A stretch of DNA of 57,631 bases from Rubritepida sp. (GTDB lineage Bacteria; Pseudomonadota; Alphaproteobacteria; Acetobacterales; Acetobacteraceae), in the NCBI GenBank assembly GCA_028291455.1, contig JAQGHY010000346.1, positions 1 to 57,631 on the forward strand. Reading direction: 5' to 3'. How positions within the stretch are numbered: the stretch's first letter is position 1; the number at the start of each line of letters is the position of its first letter. The notes under the pieces were generated by a model, which saw only the letters and a list, made by a program, of their open reading frames with translations, was not told the origin of the DNA and made no database searches. Both the position numbers and the translations under genes were made by a program. Positions 33,319-45,728 of the stretch are shown piece after piece.

Positions 33319-34329
33319 ATGACCGAAGCGGGGGCCGAAACCGAGTTGCAACGCCGCTCCCGGATCATGGCCGCCCTGGCGCCGGTGCTGATCTGGATGT
33401 CGGGAACCGACAAGCTCTGCGACTGGTTCAATGCGGGCTGGCTCAGCTTCACCGGACGCACGATGGAGCAGGAGCTCGGCTTCGGCTGGGCCGAGGGCGT
33501 GCATCCCGAGGATTACGGCCACTGCTTCGCCACCTACGTGACCGCCTTCAACGCGCGCGAGCCCTTCAGCATGGAATACCGGCTGTTGCGGCATGACGGC
33601 GCGTGGCGCTGGATCCTCGACAACGGCAGCCCGCGCTTCGACGAGGCGGGGGGGTTCTGCGGCTATGTCGGCTCCTGCGTCGACGTGCATGAGCATCGCG
33701 AGCAGGCGGCCCGCCTGCAGGACCTGCTGCGCGAGAAGGAGGTGCTGCTCCAGGAGGTGCACCACCGGGTCAAGAACAACTTCGCCCTGGTGATGAGCCT
33801 GATCTCCCTCCGCTCGGACCGCGCCCGCAACGGCGAGGAGAGCGAAATGCTGCGCGACCTCATCGAACGCATCGGCGTTATGGCGGAGATCCACGAGCAG
33901 CTGGCCGAGCAGGCTCATGCCGACCGCATCGACTTCGGCGGGCAGCTCAGCGCCATGGTCCGGCGCATCGGCGACCTGCACAGGATAAGAGGCGTGCGGG
34001 TCATGGAGGAGATCGGGTCCGTCGTGCTGCCGATGGGCAAGGCCGTGTCACTCGGCCTCATCGCGACGGAGCTCATCTCCAACAGCTACCGGCATGTCTT
34101 CGCGCGGCAGGGCGGCGGACGCCTCTGGGTTTCGCTGGCGACGGAACCGTCGGGCGCCATCGTCCTGACGGTCCGCGACGATGGGACCGGCCCGGCGACC
34201 AGGCCGCGCCCGGCCGGTTCGGTCGGCATGCAGATCGTGGACGCGCTGGCCACGCAGCTCGATGCGGAGGTTGTGGTGACGACGCCGCCGGGAATGACGG
34301 TCACGTTGCGGTTGCCGCCTCATCCTTGA
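33319..34329 (+). CDS. PAS-domain sensor histidine kinase of the HWE/HisKA_2 group
   Basis: 336 residues, no membrane segments. A PAS domain (about 15-130; LIWMSGTDKLCDWFNAGWLSFTG, then GYVGSCVDV) is followed by the HisKA_2 dimerisation helix with LQEVHHRVKNNFALVMSL; His148 or His149 is the phospho-acceptor. The ATPase has N-box ATELISNSYRHVF and a G-box DDGTGP. The start at 33319 has GGGAG ahead. It is a soluble kinase, so it senses a cytoplasmic or diffusible signal; no partner regulator is adjacent, though a receiver protein is encoded at 38753. Confidence 0.88.
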   Translation: MTEAGAETELQRRSRIMAALAPVLIWMSGTDKLCDWFNAGWLSFTGRTMEQELGFGWAEGVHPEDYGHCFATYVTAFNAREPFSMEYRLLRHDGAWRWILDNGSPRFDEAGGFCGYVGSCVDVHEHREQAARLQDLLREKEVLLQEVHHRVKNNFALVMSLISLRSDRARNGEESEMLRDLIERIGVMAEIHEQLAEQAHADRIDFGGQLSAMVRRIGDLHRIRGVRVMEEIGSVVLPMGKAVSLGLIATELISNSYRHVFARQGGGRLWVSLATEPSGAIVLTVRDDGTGPATRPRPAGSVGMQIVDALATQLDAEVVVTTPPGMTVTLRLPPHP

Positions 34330-34342
34330 TCCGGACATGACA

Positions 34343-34372
34343 ACGCGCCGGCAGCGGGTGCTGCCGGCGCGT
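34343..34372. terminator. Bidirectional terminator hairpin
   Basis: A perfect 13-base-pair stem, ACGCGCCGGCAGC (34343-34355) with its complement (34360-34372), encloses loop GGGT. It stands between two convergent stop codons 63 bases apart. The T-run is weak. Confidence 0.8.
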
Positions 34373-34391
34373 CATCGTTAAAGTCCTGCGC

Positions 34392-35270
34392 TCAGTACGG
34401 GTCGTCGCGCAGACGGCCGCCATAGGCCGCGGCCGCGCTGGCGACGAAGGCGCCGATCAGCATGGCAAGGGCCGTGAACATGGCGAGCTTCGCGGCGGCC
34501 TTGCGGGCCTCGTCCGCGGCCTGCTGGGTGCGGCGAACCGCTTCCTTGCCGCGCTCGATGGACTGGTCGACGCGACGCTGTGCGTCTTCCTGCGAGATAC
34601 CGGCCCGCTGCGCGATGAGCTGCGCCAGATAGGTCCGGTCGGCCGGCGGCACGTCGCCGGCGGTCACCGCATTCCTGACGATCCGCGTCACTTCGGAGGT
34701 CATCTGCGGATCCGCAGGCTGCGCCGCCGCACCGGGCTGGGCCGGACGAAGCAGCGTGTCCACATCGTATTCGCTGATGGGACCGGCCGCCGTCGCCGCC
34801 GTCTGCATCGCACCCTGCGAAACCGATCCCAGGGCGGACGCGCCGCCTTCGATCGTGTTCGTGACCGCGGAGCTGAACAGGGTGACGGTGACGAACGTCG
34901 CCAGCGCCCAGCTCAACAGGCCGTGCGCGGTATCGCGGAAATAGACTTCGTCGCGGTGGACCGACAGCCACCGCGTCCGCAGCCGGCCGGCCACATAGCC
35001 GCCCAGGGCCGAAGCGATCCACTGCACCACGATCAGCCAGACCACCGTCATCAGCGCGAGCGTGGATGCCGACATGCCCTCATGCGACCAGGGCGAGACC
35101 GCCGAGAAGCCGAGGCCGGTGCCGAGTGCCAGCAGGATGAGCGTGGCGGCGCAGGCGACGAGCGCGCCCGCGATTATCGCGGCCCAGGAGACGGCCGACT
35201 GGCCGCCCTCTTCGCCGCGACCGGCCGCCACATCCCCGTCGAGACGGGGGCGTGCCTTGAAATCAGACAT
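34392..35270 (-). CDS. Multi-pass membrane protein of unknown function
   Basis: 292 residues. The N-terminal part has three likely membrane helices: residues about 28-55 (SWAAIIAGALVACAATLILLA), 68-95 and 115-140. A cytoplasmic or periplasmic segment with DPQMTSEVTRIVRNAVTAGD and a long amphipathic helix (about 215-262, AQRAGISQEDAQRRVDQSIE...) follows, then one last helix, AMFTALAMLIGAFVASAAAAYGG. Similar proteins occur widely in alphaproteobacteria without known function. The tiny gene at 35274 lies 3 bases upstream, so they form a pair on one transcript. Confidence 0.7.
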   Translation of the reverse strand: MSDFKARPRLDGDVAAGRGEEGGQSAVSWAAIIAGALVACAATLILLALGTGLGFSAVSPWSHEGMSASTLALMTVVWLIVVQWIASALGGYVAGRLRTRWLSVHRDEVYFRDTAHGLLSWALATFVTVTLFSSAVTNTIEGGASALGSVSQGAMQTAATAAGPISEYDVDTLLRPAQPGAAAQPADPQMTSEVTRIVRNAVTAGDVPPADRTYLAQLIAQRAGISQEDAQRRVDQSIERGKEAVRRTQQAADEARKAAAKLAMFTALAMLIGAFVASAAAAYGGRLRDDPY

Positions 35271-35273
35271 GGC

Positions 35274-35351
35274 TCAGTGCCAGATCAAGGCGAGAATGAT
35301 GATGATGGGGATAGGAATCCCGATCAGCCAAAGCAGAATACCGCGTCCCAT
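35274..35351 (-). CDS. 25-residue hydrophobic membrane miniprotein
   Basis: A 25-codon gene from ATG 35351 to TGA 35274. GGAGGAGG stands seven bases before the start, among the strongest ribosome sites of the window. The peptide has one membrane helix with the pattern GILLWLIGIPIPIIII followed by LALIWH. The proline-bearing GIPIPI core looks like small alphaproteobacterial membrane proteins that are usually left out of annotations. It precedes the 292-residue membrane protein by 3 bases. Its role may be to assist or regulate that protein (inference). Confidence 0.7.
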   Translation of the reverse strand: MGRGILLWLIGIPIPIIIILALIWH

Positions 35352-35432
35352 GTGAACCTCCTCCAGGTTGCCTCGAACAACGATTGTTAGAGGAGCCGGT
35401 TGCATGACAGGAGCGCAAAAAACGATGGCGCT

Positions 35433-37472
35433 TCAGCGGCTCCGCTGCGAGCGCCCGACCATGCCGCGGCAGCGCGGATCGTCGCCGATTCCGAACTGGA
35501 TCGTCGGCAGCAGCGCGAGCGGCAGCGTGACGATTCCCAAGGCGGCGGCGAGGCCCCCGCGCATGCCGAACTCGAGAACCTCGGGCAAGATGCGTGGATC
35601 GGTAAAGCTGCCGTCGACCAGGATCGCGCTGGGGATGACGCCGACCGACATGTGCTTGGATTCGGTGGTGATGCGGGTGGCCAGCCGCTCCCGCGCCAGG
35701 TCCACCGTGCCGGTGACGGTGATCAGAACGTCGGACGTATCCAGCAGCACCGTTCGGGCATTCAGCACCCCGCGTTGCATCCCGAGATCGGCGATGAAGC
35801 ACTCGATGCGCGTGCGGTTCGGCAAGCCCAGCGCCGAGAGGATGGCATTGCCGATCCGCAGCCCGGCCAGATCGACCAGCAGGGCGGAGAGGTTGCCGCC
35901 CGCCATGGAGAGCGTCACCGCGCCGTCGCCGCGTGCCAGCAGCTCCGCGGTCGAGCGGCCCGTGCTGGTGAGGCGTGCCCGCCCGCCGAGCGTCCCGTTG
36001 CCTTGCGCGACGCCGGTGGCGCCGAGCAGGCGCGAGATGTCGACGCGCTGGAATTCGACATTAGCCTCGGCGCGCAGCGCGCCGTCCTCCTGGGGTGTCA
36101 GCGTGCCGGTCGCGGCGATCTGGCCCGTGCCGACGCCGAAGCTGACGGGGTGCAGCTGGATCACGCCGTCGACGATGTCCATGGCGACGCGGAGATTGTC
36201 GAGCGGCATGCTGCGGCCTTCGATCCGCTGGCCGTGATAGACGAGGTGGATATCCGCCGCGCGGATGCGGGGGATGCTGGTGGGCGTATCGGGGATGGTA
36301 CGGCCGGTGGGTGCATTGGATACGCCCTGCTGTGGCGCGGCGCCGATGAACCCGCCCAGATCCCTCAGGTCGACCCGGCGAGAGTTGAGATTGATGGTGA
36401 CGTCCGGCCGCCGCCCGGCGGACTCGGGCATCCTGTCTGCCAGGTTCGCCGCCGAGTCCGGGGTTGCGCGACGCGGCCGTGCCGGTGCCGCCGCCGCCTG
36501 CCGCCCGGGCGCTTGCGTGGCAGGCGCCAGCGGTATCTCCGACGCGGGCCTGGCGGCTTCGGGGACGACCACGATGTCACCGTTCAGGTCCGTGCGGCCC
36601 ACCAGTCCCTGGATCTCATGGAAGCGGATGCGCTCGGCGCTGAAATCCAGCCGGCCGGCGATACGGTAGGCGGGCGTCGGCGGGATCGCGATGCCGGTGA
36701 GCGGCAGCAGGAGCGCCATGTTCGGCCCTTCCCAGGTCAGCCGGAGATCGGCGCCGCGGCTGGTGAGGGGGTCCTGCACCGTACCCTCCAGCGTCACGCG
36801 CGTCGGGCCGTTGGCGACGGTGCCCCGGATCGGCCAGGGCCGCTCGGTGTCGCGCAGGCCGAGTATCGCGCCGCCCGTCACTTCGCCGGTGATCGGCTGC
36901 GCGGCGTAGGTGCCTTCCGCGCGAACCGTGATCGAGGGGTCCTGGCCCTCCGTCTCGGTCGTGGCGATCTGGAGATTGAAGTCGGCGGCGAGCCTTTGCA
37001 GATTGACGTGCGCGCGGCCCTCGGCGATGGCGATGCGGCCGATCTGCGGGCCTGGGGCGGATTCGCCCTCGGGCTTTGGTCCCGCCAACGCCGGGAAGGT
37101 GAAGTTGTTGGTGCCGTCGGGATTGCCCAGCGCCTGCACCGCCGGCTGCTCGAAGGCGACCGAGGGCACGATCACGCTGCCGTGGCGCAGCAGCGCCCAG
37201 GTATCGATATGGACGACGGTGCGCGCCACCTGGGCCAGCGGCGGCTCGGCCGGGAAGCCATCGGGATTGGCGACCCGCAGGTCGGTCAGCGTGATTTCGG
37301 AGACGCGGCGCAATTTCACGTCGAGATGCGCGATGCTGACGGGACGGCCCAGCGCGGCGGAGGCGCGCGCCTCGACCATGGGGATCAGCCAATCCCAACG
37401 AAACAGCAGCACGAGGACGACAAGGACCAGGGCCGCTCCGCCCAGCCAGCGCAATGTCTTTGGAATGCGCAT
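35433..37472 (-). CDS. AsmA-family protein
   Basis: 679 residues from ATG 37472 with AAGTAGG ahead. One N-terminal membrane anchor (GGAALVLVVLVLLFRWDWL) is followed by the AsmA motif RPVSIAHLDVKLRRVSEITLTDL and a long beta-strand-rich periplasmic part. The Ala/Pro-rich interruption near residues 330-380 separates both halves. The C-terminal AsmA_2 block contains GNLSALLVDLAGLRIGNAI and GVIPSAILVDGSFTDPRI. AsmA/TamB-like proteins bridge inner and outer membranes for lipid transfer. It is a single-gene unit divergent from the SDR gene. Confidence 0.85.
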   Translation of the reverse strand: MRIPKTLRWLGGAALVLVVLVLLFRWDWLIPMVEARASAALGRPVSIAHLDVKLRRVSEITLTDLRVANPDGFPAEPPLAQVARTVVHIDTWALLRHGSVIVPSVAFEQPAVQALGNPDGTNNFTFPALAGPKPEGESAPGPQIGRIAIAEGRAHVNLQRLAADFNLQIATTETEGQDPSITVRAEGTYAAQPITGEVTGGAILGLRDTERPWPIRGTVANGPTRVTLEGTVQDPLTSRGADLRLTWEGPNMALLLPLTGIAIPPTPAYRIAGRLDFSAERIRFHEIQGLVGRTDLNGDIVVVPEAARPASEIPLAPATQAPGRQAAAAPARPRRATPDSAANLADRMPESAGRRPDVTINLNSRRVDLRDLGGFIGAAPQQGVSNAPTGRTIPDTPTSIPRIRAADIHLVYHGQRIEGRSMPLDNLRVAMDIVDGVIQLHPVSFGVGTGQIAATGTLTPQEDGALRAEANVEFQRVDISRLLGATGVAQGNGTLGGRARLTSTGRSTAELLARGDGAVTLSMAGGNLSALLVDLAGLRIGNAILSALGLPNRTRIECFIADLGMQRGVLNARTVLLDTSDVLITVTGTVDLARERLATRITTESKHMSVGVIPSAILVDGSFTDPRILPEVLEFGMRGGLAAALGIVTLPLALLPTIQFGIGDDPRCRGMVGRSQRSR

Positions 37473-37776
37473 CCTACTTTGGTCCCTTGCCCCGGCCTTA
37501 CGCAAAAAACGCTGCGATGAGGCCGGGGTTGCGTCTCAGCGGCTCAGGGATTGTTGCGCGGGGCCTGCAACGCCCTGGGCCGGCCCACGTTCACCCCGCA
37601 GATCGCATCCTGGGGATCGGCCGGTGACGACGAAACTGCCGGCAAGAAGGCCCCGGCGCCGCTGAAGCGGCACTCGCGAATGCGACGCACAGGTTCTTCA
37701 TGAAGGCGAAAACGATGACGACGAACAATGATTCTACAGCGCTCGACGGCGCGGCCCGCCGGGTGGAGCACGCCCG
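37473..37776. other. Intergenic region between AsmA-like and SDR genes
   Basis: 304 bases. It must hold both divergent promoters. A short open frame (37700-37780, 26 codons) with two ATGs ends in an ATGA overlap with the SDR start; this might be a leader peptide. No other structure stands out. Confidence 0.4.
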
Positions 37777-38727
37777 ATGAACGTCACGGAACGGCAGCGC
37801 CGGATTCAGGCCGAGGTGCGCGAGGCGGATCGCCTGCGGCCGCGGGAGGAAATGAAGGGCGCCATGCAGGCCGGCGCCCGGCCTTATCCCGAGCCGCCCT
37901 TTCCCCGGCAGTCGCTGGAGAAGCCCGGCATCCAGGAAAGCCAGCAGGTCGCGCCGATGTACGAAGCGCCCTACTACAAGGGCTCGGGCAAGCTGCAGGA
38001 TAAGGTCGCTATCATCACCGGCGGCGATTCCGGCATCGGCCGCGCCGTCGCCGTGCTCTTCGCGCGCGAAGGCGCCGATGTCGCGATCCTGCATCTCGAA
38101 GAGGAACAGGGCGACGCGGATGTCGTGCGCGAGGCCGTGCAGAAGGAAGGCCGCCGCGCCATCACCATCGCCGGCAATGTTGCGGACCGCGCCTACTGCT
38201 TCTCGGCGGTCGAGCGGGTGGTGAAGGATTTCGGCGGGGTCGACGTGCTCGTCAACAACGCGGCTTTCCAGATGCATGTCAGCCGCTTCGAGGATCTGAC
38301 GGAGGATCACTTCGACCTGACGCTGAAGACCAATCTCTACGGCTACTTCCACATGGCGCAGGCCTGCATTCCGCATATGAAGCCGGGCTCGGCCATCGTG
38401 AATACCGGGTCGATCACGGGCATCATGGGCAGCTCGGACATCATCGATTACTCGATGACCAAGGGCGGCATCCATGCCTTTACCCGCGCGCTCTCCGGCA
38501 GCCTGGCGCCGCGCGGTATCCGCGTGAACGCGGTGGCACCCGGTCCGGTCTGGACGCCGCTGAACCCGAGCGACGACGTCGACAAGACGGAGACATTCGG
38601 TTCCAAGACGACGATGAAGCGGCCCGCCCAGCCGGAGGAGCTCGCGCCGGCCTATGTGTTCCTCGCATCGCCCCAGATGTCGAGCTACATCACCGGCGAA
38701 ATCCTGCCCATCATCGGCGGCTACTAG
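37777..38727 (+). CDS. SDR-family oxidoreductase (YghA/YhdF type)
   Basis: 316 residues. A 70-residue N-terminal extension (RPYPEPPFPRQSLEKPGIQES) typical of the YghA-like or general-stress SDR group precedes the Rossmann fold. The cofactor motif is TGGDSGIG, the active site has NTGSITG with Ser and YSMTKGG with Tyr/Lys, and NNAAF is the structural Asn stretch. GGTGGAG lies before the ATG. Relatives act on sugar alcohols, aldehydes or ketones with NAD(P); bacterial ones are often stress-induced. The substrate is not known. Confidence 0.85.
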   Translation: MNVTERQRRIQAEVREADRLRPREEMKGAMQAGARPYPEPPFPRQSLEKPGIQESQQVAPMYEAPYYKGSGKLQDKVAIITGGDSGIGRAVAVLFAREGADVAILHLEEEQGDADVVREAVQKEGRRAITIAGNVADRAYCFSAVERVVKDFGGVDVLVNNAAFQMHVSRFEDLTEDHFDLTLKTNLYGYFHMAQACIPHMKPGSAIVNTGSITGIMGSSDIIDYSMTKGGIHAFTRALSGSLAPRGIRVNAVAPGPVWTPLNPSDDVDKTETFGSKTTMKRPAQPEELAPAYVFLASPQMSSYITGEILPIIGGY

Positions 38728-38752
38728 AGCGGTCCGGGCCGCTCCGGTCGGG

Positions 38753-39117
38753 TCACCGGCCGATGAGGGTGGCCATCCGTTCCAGCACCTTTTCCACGCG
38801 GTAAGGCTTGCTGAGGACCTGCCAGTGCTCGCCGCCGCGCGGCAGCACGCGGTCGGCGTAACCGGTGAGGAGCAGGAAGGGCAGGGCGCGCGACGCAAGG
38901 GTCTCGGCGACGGGGAAGATCTTGTGGCCCTGCAGATTCACATCCAGCAGGGCGACGTCGAAAACCTCGCTCTGCGCTGCCTTCAAGGCTTGCGAAAGCC
39001 GGCTGTAGGGGCCGATCACGACGCAGCCGCTGGATATCAGGGCGTTTTCCAGTTCCATGGCGATGAGGATCTCGTCCTCGGCCACGAGAACCCTCACGCC
39101 GCCGAGGTTATGCGTCA

Positions 39118-39118
<1 letters not shown>
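38753..39118 (-). CDS. Single-domain response regulator
   Basis: 121 residues, a receiver domain only. Acidic pocket EDE, phospho-acceptor Asp59 in VALLDVNLQG, Thr in LLTGYAD and Lys104 in LSKPY are present. The ATG overlaps the stop of the upstream hybrid kinase by one base (TGATG), so the receiver is the most likely partner of that HWE kinase. It has no output domain, so it may pass phosphate to another protein, as in alphaproteobacterial general stress response networks. Confidence 0.88.
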
Positions 39119-42231
<3,113 letters not shown>

Positions 42232-42493
42232 GATAATCAACCCTTTCCACCCACGGCATTCGGTGCCGCTTGGTACATCGGTAAAACGCGTGAGGCTGCG
42301 GAGGGGTTGCGGCCTCTCTGAACACTGACGGATCAGAGGTTTTCGTTTGGCCCGATTGCGGGCAGTTGTGAAGTATCTTTCGCAACACTGGCGCCGCGTG
42401 CGGCCTTGACCTAGCATCCGCGGGTCTGCCGTTCCTGTCGAAGACGCTGAGGAAACCAGTCGCAAGGTGCACCTTTTTTCAAAGGACACCGCC

Positions 42494-44086
42494 GTGAAGC
42501 GACGTATTTTTCTGACTGGCTCAGCCGCCGCCGCCGCGGCGCCCTTCTCCGCGCCCCGGGTGGCGCGGTCCCAGGAACAGCGCATCCTGCGCTTCGTCCC
42601 CTATGCCGACGTCGCGGTGACGGACCCCGTCTGGTCCAGCACGCTGGCCACGCGCAGCCACGCCCTGGCCGTCTTCGACACGCTCTACGGCACCGCGGCC
42701 GACTACAGCGTGCAACCGCAGATGGTGGCCGGCCATGTCATCGAGAACGACGGCAAGCTCTGGCGGATGACCCTGCGCGAAGGATTACACTTTCATGACG
42801 GCACGCCGGTCCTGGCGAAGGACTGCGTCGCCTCCATCGCCCGCTGGGCCAAGCGCGACGTCTTCGGCCAGCTCCTCGCCGCCGCGACGGACGAGCTCTC
42901 GGCTCCCGACGACCGCACCATCGTGTTCCGGCTGAAGCGGCCCTTCCCGTTGCTGCCGACCGCGCTCGCCCGGCCCAGCACACTGGTGCCCGCGATCATG
43001 CCCGAGCGGCTGGCCCTGACCGACCCCTTCGTCCAGGTGGCCGAGATGGTCGGCAGCGGCCCCTACCGCTTCCTGCCGGACGAGCGGGTGGCCGGCGCGC
43101 GCCTCGCCTATGCGCGCCACGAGGGCTACGTGCCGCGCCCGGACGGCATCTCCAGCCAGACCGCGGGGCCGCGCATCGCCCATTTCGACCGGCTCGAATT
43201 CCACATCATCCCCGATCCCTCCACCGCCGCCGCCGCGCTGCAATCGGGTGCGATAGACTGGGTGGAGCAACCGTTGATCGACCTTCTGCCGGTGCTGCGC
43301 CGCTCCCGCGATATCACCGTCGAGGTGAAGGACGGCGCGGGTATGGTCGGGCATCTGCGCCTCAACCAGCTCTATGCGCCCTTCGACAAGCCGGCGGTGC
43401 GCCGCGTGCTGCTGCAGGCGATCAGCCAGACCGATTGCATGACCGCCGTCGCCGGCACGGATACCACCATGTCGAACGACCGCGTCGGCGTCTTCGCGCC
43501 CGGCACGCCGATGGCCTCCGATGCCGGGATTCCGCCGGCCGGCGACCGGCCCGACATTTCGGCGCTGCGGCGGGCGCTGGAGGAGGCGGGCTATAGGGGC
43601 GAACGCATCGTCATGCTGGCGGGCGCCGACGTTGCGCGCATCAGCGCGGTTTGCGAGGTGACGGCGCAGGTCATGCGGCAGCTGGGGATGAACGTCGACT
43701 ATGTCTCGGCGGATTGGGGCTCGCTCAACCAGCGCATCGTCAATCGCCGCCCGGCCAGCGAGGGGGGCTGGAATTGCTATTGCACCTATTCGGCAGGCGC
43801 CGATCTCGCGATCCCGGTAACCCATAGCGGGCTGCGCGCGAACGGCACCGCCTTCCAGATCGGCTGGGCCAATATTCCCGCCATAGATGCGATGCGCGGA
43901 CGCTGGCTGCTGGCGGAGACGCTGGCGGAGCAGCAGGACATCTGCCGCGAGATCCAGCTGATCTGCCAGCGGGAGGTGCCCTTCATCCCGCTGGGCCAGC
44001 TCATCCAGCCGGTCGCCTACCGCAAGACGCTCACGGGGATGATGGCGGGACTGCCGATCTTCACCAACCTGCGGAAGAGCGGCTAG
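42494..44086 (+). CDS. ABC transporter substrate-binding protein, family 5 (peptide/nickel type)
   Basis: 530 residues from a GTG at 42494, with AAGGA seven bases ahead. The start KRRIFLTGSAAAAAA looks like a twin-arginine signal. The mature protein has the SBP_bac_5 blocks WRMTLREGLHFHDGTPV, VGSGPYRFLPDE and GHLRLNQLYAPFDKPAVRRVL. No permease or ATPase genes are adjacent, so its transporter must lie elsewhere or it is an orphan. The stop interlocks with the convergent DUF1810 gene by a CTAG. Confidence 0.85.
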   Translation: MKRRIFLTGSAAAAAAPFSAPRVARSQEQRILRFVPYADVAVTDPVWSSTLATRSHALAVFDTLYGTAADYSVQPQMVAGHVIENDGKLWRMTLREGLHFHDGTPVLAKDCVASIARWAKRDVFGQLLAAATDELSAPDDRTIVFRLKRPFPLLPTALARPSTLVPAIMPERLALTDPFVQVAEMVGSGPYRFLPDERVAGARLAYARHEGYVPRPDGISSQTAGPRIAHFDRLEFHIIPDPSTAAAALQSGAIDWVEQPLIDLLPVLRRSRDITVEVKDGAGMVGHLRLNQLYAPFDKPAVRRVLLQAISQTDCMTAVAGTDTTMSNDRVGVFAPGTPMASDAGIPPAGDRPDISALRRALEEAGYRGERIVMLAGADVARISAVCEVTAQVMRQLGMNVDYVSADWGSLNQRIVNRRPASEGGWNCYCTYSAGADLAIPVTHSGLRANGTAFQIGWANIPAIDAMRGRWLLAETLAEQQDICREIQLICQREVPFIPLGQLIQPVAYRKTLTGMMAGLPIFTNLRKSG

Positions 44087-44529
44087 GCGCGGTCGGCGGG
44101 CGGCAGCAGGGTCAGCGTCCGCTCGTCCATTTGGCCGCCGCAGAGCCGATCCACCGCTTGCCGGAACAGGCTGCCTTCATCGGGCGAGGCCGCCGCGAAC
44201 AGCGTCATGCAGGAGCGGAACTTCATGTCGTCGGGTGAACCAAAGATCTCGTGGAGGGAGCGGCCCTGGATCGCCAGGACGGCCTGGGTGCATTGAAGCA
44301 GCCTGGCCCCCAGCAGCGGATGGGCGAGGTAGGCGCGGGCCTCGTCCAGGGTGCCGATGCCGTAGCGCTTGGCCATCCCCGAGAAGCCGAGGGCGCGGAG
44401 CTGGGGAAAGACGAACCACATCCAGTGGCTTTGCTTCCGGCCGGAACCCAGCTCCTCGAGGACGGCGCCGATGACCGGCGCCTGGGCCGAGGCGAAGCGC
44501 TGGAGGTCGAAGGGATCGGCGTCGGTCAT
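44083..44529 (-). CDS. DUF1810-family protein
   Basis: 148 residues from ATG 44529 (AAGGA eight bases ahead). The family pattern DPFDLQRFASAQ, GRKQSHWMWFVFPQLRALG and SPDDMKFRSCMTLFA is clear. DUF1810 proteins are small, helical and cytoplasmic, related in fold to calpastatin-like domains; the function is unknown. It stands alone in a convergent position. Confidence 0.85.
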   Translation of the reverse strand: MTDADPFDLQRFASAQAPVIGAVLEELGSGRKQSHWMWFVFPQLRALGFSGMAKRYGIGTLDEARAYLAHPLLGARLLQCTQAVLAIQGRSLHEIFGSPDDMKFRSCMTLFAAASPDEGSLFRQAVDRLCGGQMDERTLTLLPPADRA

Positions 44530-44675
44530 GCGGGGCATCCTTGGGGCGGCGATATCGCCGATAGGCGGAACGGCAGCCGGCCGGACGGGTTGCGGGCGGT
44601 GGCGCGGCACCCCCTGGTCTTTGGCGGCGTGGCCGCGCAACCTCCGGCACATCGAGGTCCGAACCAGGAGCCACC

Positions 44676-45671
44676 ATGCAGCACATAAAATTCGGCGGAA
44701 CCGGCCTGCGCGTGTCCAGGCTCTGCCTCGGCACCATGACCTTCGGCCTGCAATGCGACGAGGCCCAGAGCAACGCCATCATGGACGCCGCCGCCGAGGG
44801 CGGGATCGACTTCTTCGACACCGCGGACGTCTATCCGCTTGGCGGCGGGCAGGCCACGACCGGCCGCACCGAGGAGATCGTCGGCGCCTGGCTGAAGGGC
44901 AAGCGGAACGGCTTCATCCTCGCCACCAAATGCGTGGGGCCGACGGGCCCGAAGCCATGGGACCAGGGCATGTCGCGCAAGCACATCCTCGATGCGATCG
45001 ACGTTTCGCTGCGCCGCCTCGGCACGGACTACGTCGATCTCTATCAGCTGCACCGCTACGACCCCCTGACGCCGATCGACGAGGTGCTGGAGGCACTGGA
45101 TACCGTCGTCCGCTCCGGCAAGGCCCGCTATGTCGGCGTTTCCAACTGGCCTGCCCACAAGCTTGCCCGCGCCATCGGCCGTGGCGAGGTCCGCAACCTG
45201 GTCCGCATCGCCTCGGCGCAGCCGCGCTACAACCTGCTGTTCCGCGGCTATGAGCGCGACCTGCTGCCGATGTGCCAGGAGGAGGGGATCGCGGTCATTC
45301 CCTACAACCCGCTCGCCGGCGGCATGCTGACGGGCAAGCATGACCGCACGGCGCCGCCGCCGGCGGGCTCGCGCTTCACGCTCGGCTCCGCGGGTGCGCG
45401 GTATCAGGAGCGGTACTGGAACCAGCGCGAATTCGAGACCATCGAGGCGCTGCGTCCGATCGCCGCCGAGGCTGGGATGAGCATGGCGAAGATGGCGATG
45501 GCCTGGGTGCTCGCGAACCCCGCGATCACCGCGCCGATCGTGGGGGCAAGCCGCCCCGAGCAGCTGGCCGACAGTCTCGCGGCGCTGGAGAAGGGCGTGA
45601 TGCCGGCGGAGCTCAAGGCCCGCCTGGACGAGCTGACCCATGAGTGGCGGGCGGTCGACGCCGAACGCTGA
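44676..45671 (+). CDS. Aldo/keto reductase
   Basis: 331 residues, TIM-barrel oxidoreductase. The tetrad is visible as Asp in FFDTADVYP, the following Tyr, Lys in LATKCVG and His in LYQLHRYD. The NADP site lies in VGVSNWPAHKL and the C-terminal VGASRPEQLADSL. The length and sequence fit the YghZ/Tas-like group that reduces aldehydes. The gene stands between DUF1810 (divergent) and msrB; 57 bases separate it from msrB. Confidence 0.88.
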   Translation: MQHIKFGGTGLRVSRLCLGTMTFGLQCDEAQSNAIMDAAAEGGIDFFDTADVYPLGGGQATTGRTEEIVGAWLKGKRNGFILATKCVGPTGPKPWDQGMSRKHILDAIDVSLRRLGTDYVDLYQLHRYDPLTPIDEVLEALDTVVRSGKARYVGVSNWPAHKLARAIGRGEVRNLVRIASAQPRYNLLFRGYERDLLPMCQEEGIAVIPYNPLAGGMLTGKHDRTAPPPAGSRFTLGSAGARYQERYWNQREFETIEALRPIAAEAGMSMAKMAMAWVLANPAITAPIVGASRPEQLADSLAALEKGVMPAELKARLDELTHEWRAVDAER

Positions 45672-45728
45672 GGGTAACTTCCGGCGGAGTTGGCGCGAAC
45701 GGTTGAGGACAGCTGAAGGAAACGCGCC

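Noticed and set aside
37544-37771. 75-codon minus-strand frame upstream of the AsmA-like gene
   Set aside because: Arg-rich, no ribosome site, and it would occupy the divergent promoter region.
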